Both the position numbers and the translations under genes were made by a program. DNA of 64,000 bases from Pseudovibrio ascidiaceicola (GTDB lineage: Bacteria; Pseudomonadota; Alphaproteobacteria; Rhizobiales; Stappiaceae). A model generated the notes under the pieces. That model searched no databases. It saw only the letters and a list, made by a program, of their open reading frames with translations, and was not told the DNA's origin. Every line of letters starts with the position of its first letter. Within the stretch, counting starts at the first letter, position 1. Of the stretch, positions 62,796-64,000 are shown one piece after another. The stretch spans positions 1-64,000 of the forward strand of contig NZ_FOSK01000007.1 of NCBI RefSeq assembly GCF_900114245.1, given 5' to 3'.

Positions 62796-63437
62796 ATGAA
62801 CAAGATTTACGCGGACCTGTGGCAAGTCCCAATGGAAAAGCGGTTTGGAACACTCCTCTCGCATGCATATTTTCTGAAAACACCAGATCGAAACATCCTT
62901 ATCTCAGCCTTTGAAAATTTGAGTGAGGCGGCTCAATTACGCGAGCTTGGAGGGATCGATGAGCATTACCTCACACATAATCACGAGATTAGTGAAGGTT
63001 TAAGTGAAATAAAACTCATCCTTGGTTCAACGCTGATCGGGCACGAGAACATCCAGAAGTTCTTTAGTGGTGACGTCCAGCCTGACTTGCTTTTGCAAGG
63101 TTCAAGGCCATTTGTGGGCGCAGACGGGTTTCAGGCGATCTATACACCGGGGCATACGGACAACAATCTGTGCTTCTATTATCCCTCGCCCGCTGGCAAA
63201 AATTACCTCTTCACCGGTGACACGATCTATTTGGATAACGGGCGTTTCAAAACACTGATCATGTCCAGTGATGGCGGTAACAAGCAAGAGCTTGCGGCCT
63301 CTTTGAGAAACCTGCGAGAGCTGCCGGTGGATGTGATCTTGTGCAGTGTTGCCATGGGGAACTATGAGATTGTCGAGGTCACTCAGCCAGAATGGCACGC
63401 TCTGATGGATGAGAAGATTGCAGAGCTGGAACGTTGA
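62796..63437 (+). CDS. Metallo-beta-lactamase-fold hydrolase, SoxR target
   Basis: A 213-aa MBL-fold protein. It has PGHTDNN near 125 and FTGDTIYLDNG near 145, both metal-site motifs. The first motif reads HNHEIS instead of HxHxDH, so the residues for the second metal are missing. It may bind one metal or have lost hydrolase activity. Its only visible control is the SoxR promoter, so a role in response to redox-active or quinone-like compounds is likely. The substrate is unknown. Confidence 0.85.
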   Translation: MNKIYADLWQVPMEKRFGTLLSHAYFLKTPDRNILISAFENLSEAAQLRELGGIDEHYLTHNHEISEGLSEIKLILGSTLIGHENIQKFFSGDVQPDLLLQGSRPFVGADGFQAIYTPGHTDNNLCFYYPSPAGKNYLFTGDTIYLDNGRFKTLIMSSDGGNKQELAASLRNLRELPVDVILCSVAMGNYEIVEVTQPEWHALMDEKIAELER

Positions 63438-63440
63438 TGC

Positions 63441-63471
63441 AAAAAAGCCGGAGTGTTTCCACCCCGGCTTT
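63441..63471. terminator. Two-way terminator
   Basis: AAAGCCGG and CCGGCTTT arms around a partly paired loop. On the minus strand the stem is followed by TTTTTT, so it mainly ends the ABC ATPase gene; it can also serve the convergent MBL gene. Confidence 0.75.
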
Positions 63472-63492
63472 GAACTCGTGTTTTCCTGAGAC

Positions 63493-64000
63493 TTACGCGA
63501 TGCGCATTTCTGAGGAAGGATCAAATGGGATCGCTTTATCCATGTTGATCGCAAATGGCACATCCTGCCCGGCAACGACCTGTGCATCCGCACGCATGCG
63601 TGCGTTACAATCTTTGCCGCCGAGAGATGACATCACGTAGGTATCAGAACCAGCTGGCTCCGTTACGATGACGCGGTTTATGATCTGCTCGATGTGGTTT
63701 GCCTTACGATCAGCGCCTTCAGGATCGGTGATCGCTTCTGGGCGGATGCCCAGCACGATTTCCTTCTGATCAAAGCCTTTCAAAGCTTCGGTCGGATTGG
63801 AGAACTTGAGATTCACCTGATCACTGAGGCCCGTTGGAAGCTGTGCGAAGATGCCATCTCCATTCGCAACCACCTTAGCTGGAACAAGGTTCATGCTTGG
63901 AGAGCCCATGAAGCTGGCGACAAACAGGTTTGCCGGATTGTCATAGATCTCTTTTGGCGTACCCAGCTGCTGCACGTACCCGCCGTTCATGACAGCAATG
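63493..64000 (-). CDS. ABC transporter ATP-binding protein, sugar type (C-terminal part, cut by window edge)
   Basis: The last 169 residues of an ATPase of the MalK/UgpC/MsmK class. [20 protein letters not shown] and [15 protein letters not shown] mark the end of the nucleotide-binding domain. A regulatory OB-type domain follows ([12 protein letters not shown]). The Walker motifs lie beyond the right edge. It would energise uptake of a sugar or glycerol phosphate. Confidence 0.92.
   Translation of the reverse strand, partial: IAVMNGGYVQQLGTPKEIYDNPANLFVASFMGSPSMNLVPAKVVANGDGIFAQLPTGLSDQVNLKFSNPTEALKGFDQKEIVLGIRPEAITDPEGADRKANHIEQIINRVIVTEPAGSDTYVMSSLGGKDCNARMRADAQVVAGQDVPFAINMDKAIPFDPSSEMRIA

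Noticed and set aside
1-64000. tRNA, rRNA, CRISPR arrays, insertion sequences or prophage genes
   Set aside because: No cloverleaf or rRNA-like segment, no regularly spaced repeats and no transposase or integrase were seen by eye on either strand.

Overview
The window looks like a chromosome segment of a marine alphaproteobacterium, most likely a Stappiaceae relative such as Pseudovibrio. The reasons are moderate GC, the mix of TRAP and ABC uptake systems, a complete type VI secretion system (T6SS) next to host-association style accessory genes, and an isatin-hydrolase-like enzyme of the kind known from the related genus Labrenzia. The genus call is inference from gene content; no search was run.

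Left part (1-6,870): the start of a family-5 ABC solute-binding protein gene (minus strand, cut by the window edge) lies divergent to a LacI-family regulator. Two copies of the same perfect dyad, ATGAAAA-N2-TTTTCAT, sit between them. A cytochrome P450 follows, then two unrecognised genes separated by a terminator, then a small minus-strand protein-kinase-like gene whose glycine-rich loop is missing.

T6SS locus (6,871-41,132, all plus strand, about 34 kb). The order is tssA, tssB, tssC, hcp, tagJ/impE, tssE, tssF, tssG, tssH(clpV), a BacNav-type voltage-gated sodium channel, a TssB-TssC fusion sheath-like protein, a 93-aa protein, vgrG, an uncharacterised VgrG-PAAR linker gene, a three-repeat PAAR gene, an FHA gene, tssJ, tssK, tssL(OmpA), tssM, and three very large helical proteins of 912, 1083 and 1048 aa. 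The three giants share an N-terminal LTxxQ(L/I)(E/D)W motif, and the last two are tandem paralogues. The locus ends at a two-way terminator. All thirteen core components are present; the sodium channel, the second fused sheath and the giants are the unusual parts.

Middle minus-strand block (41,214-49,475): a secreted endonuclease/exonuclease/phosphatase-fold protein, sdaA and sdaC (serine deaminase and serine transporter, each followed by a terminator), a roughly 580-bp gap, and iorB and iorA (indolepyruvate ferredoxin oxidoreductase).

Aromatic catabolism island (45,760-62,171): iorAB, two MarR regulators and a TRAP transporter (dctPQM) run leftward. An oxygenase reductase, Rieske oxygenase alpha and beta, an acyl-CoA ligase, a thiolase-like protein lacking catalytic residues, a DUF35-pseudo-SDR fusion, an isatin-hydrolase-like cyclase and an SDR run rightward. 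The gene set fits a CoA-dependent route from indole-3-acetate to isatin plus acetyl-CoA and on to isatinate. A shared dyad, TTATATG-N6-CATATT, lies before one marR gene and in the divergent trap/oxygenase promoter.

Right edge: soxR is divergent to a metallo-beta-lactamase-fold gene across a textbook SoxR promoter. The C-terminal part of a sugar-type ABC ATPase gene follows, separated by a terminator and cut by the window end.
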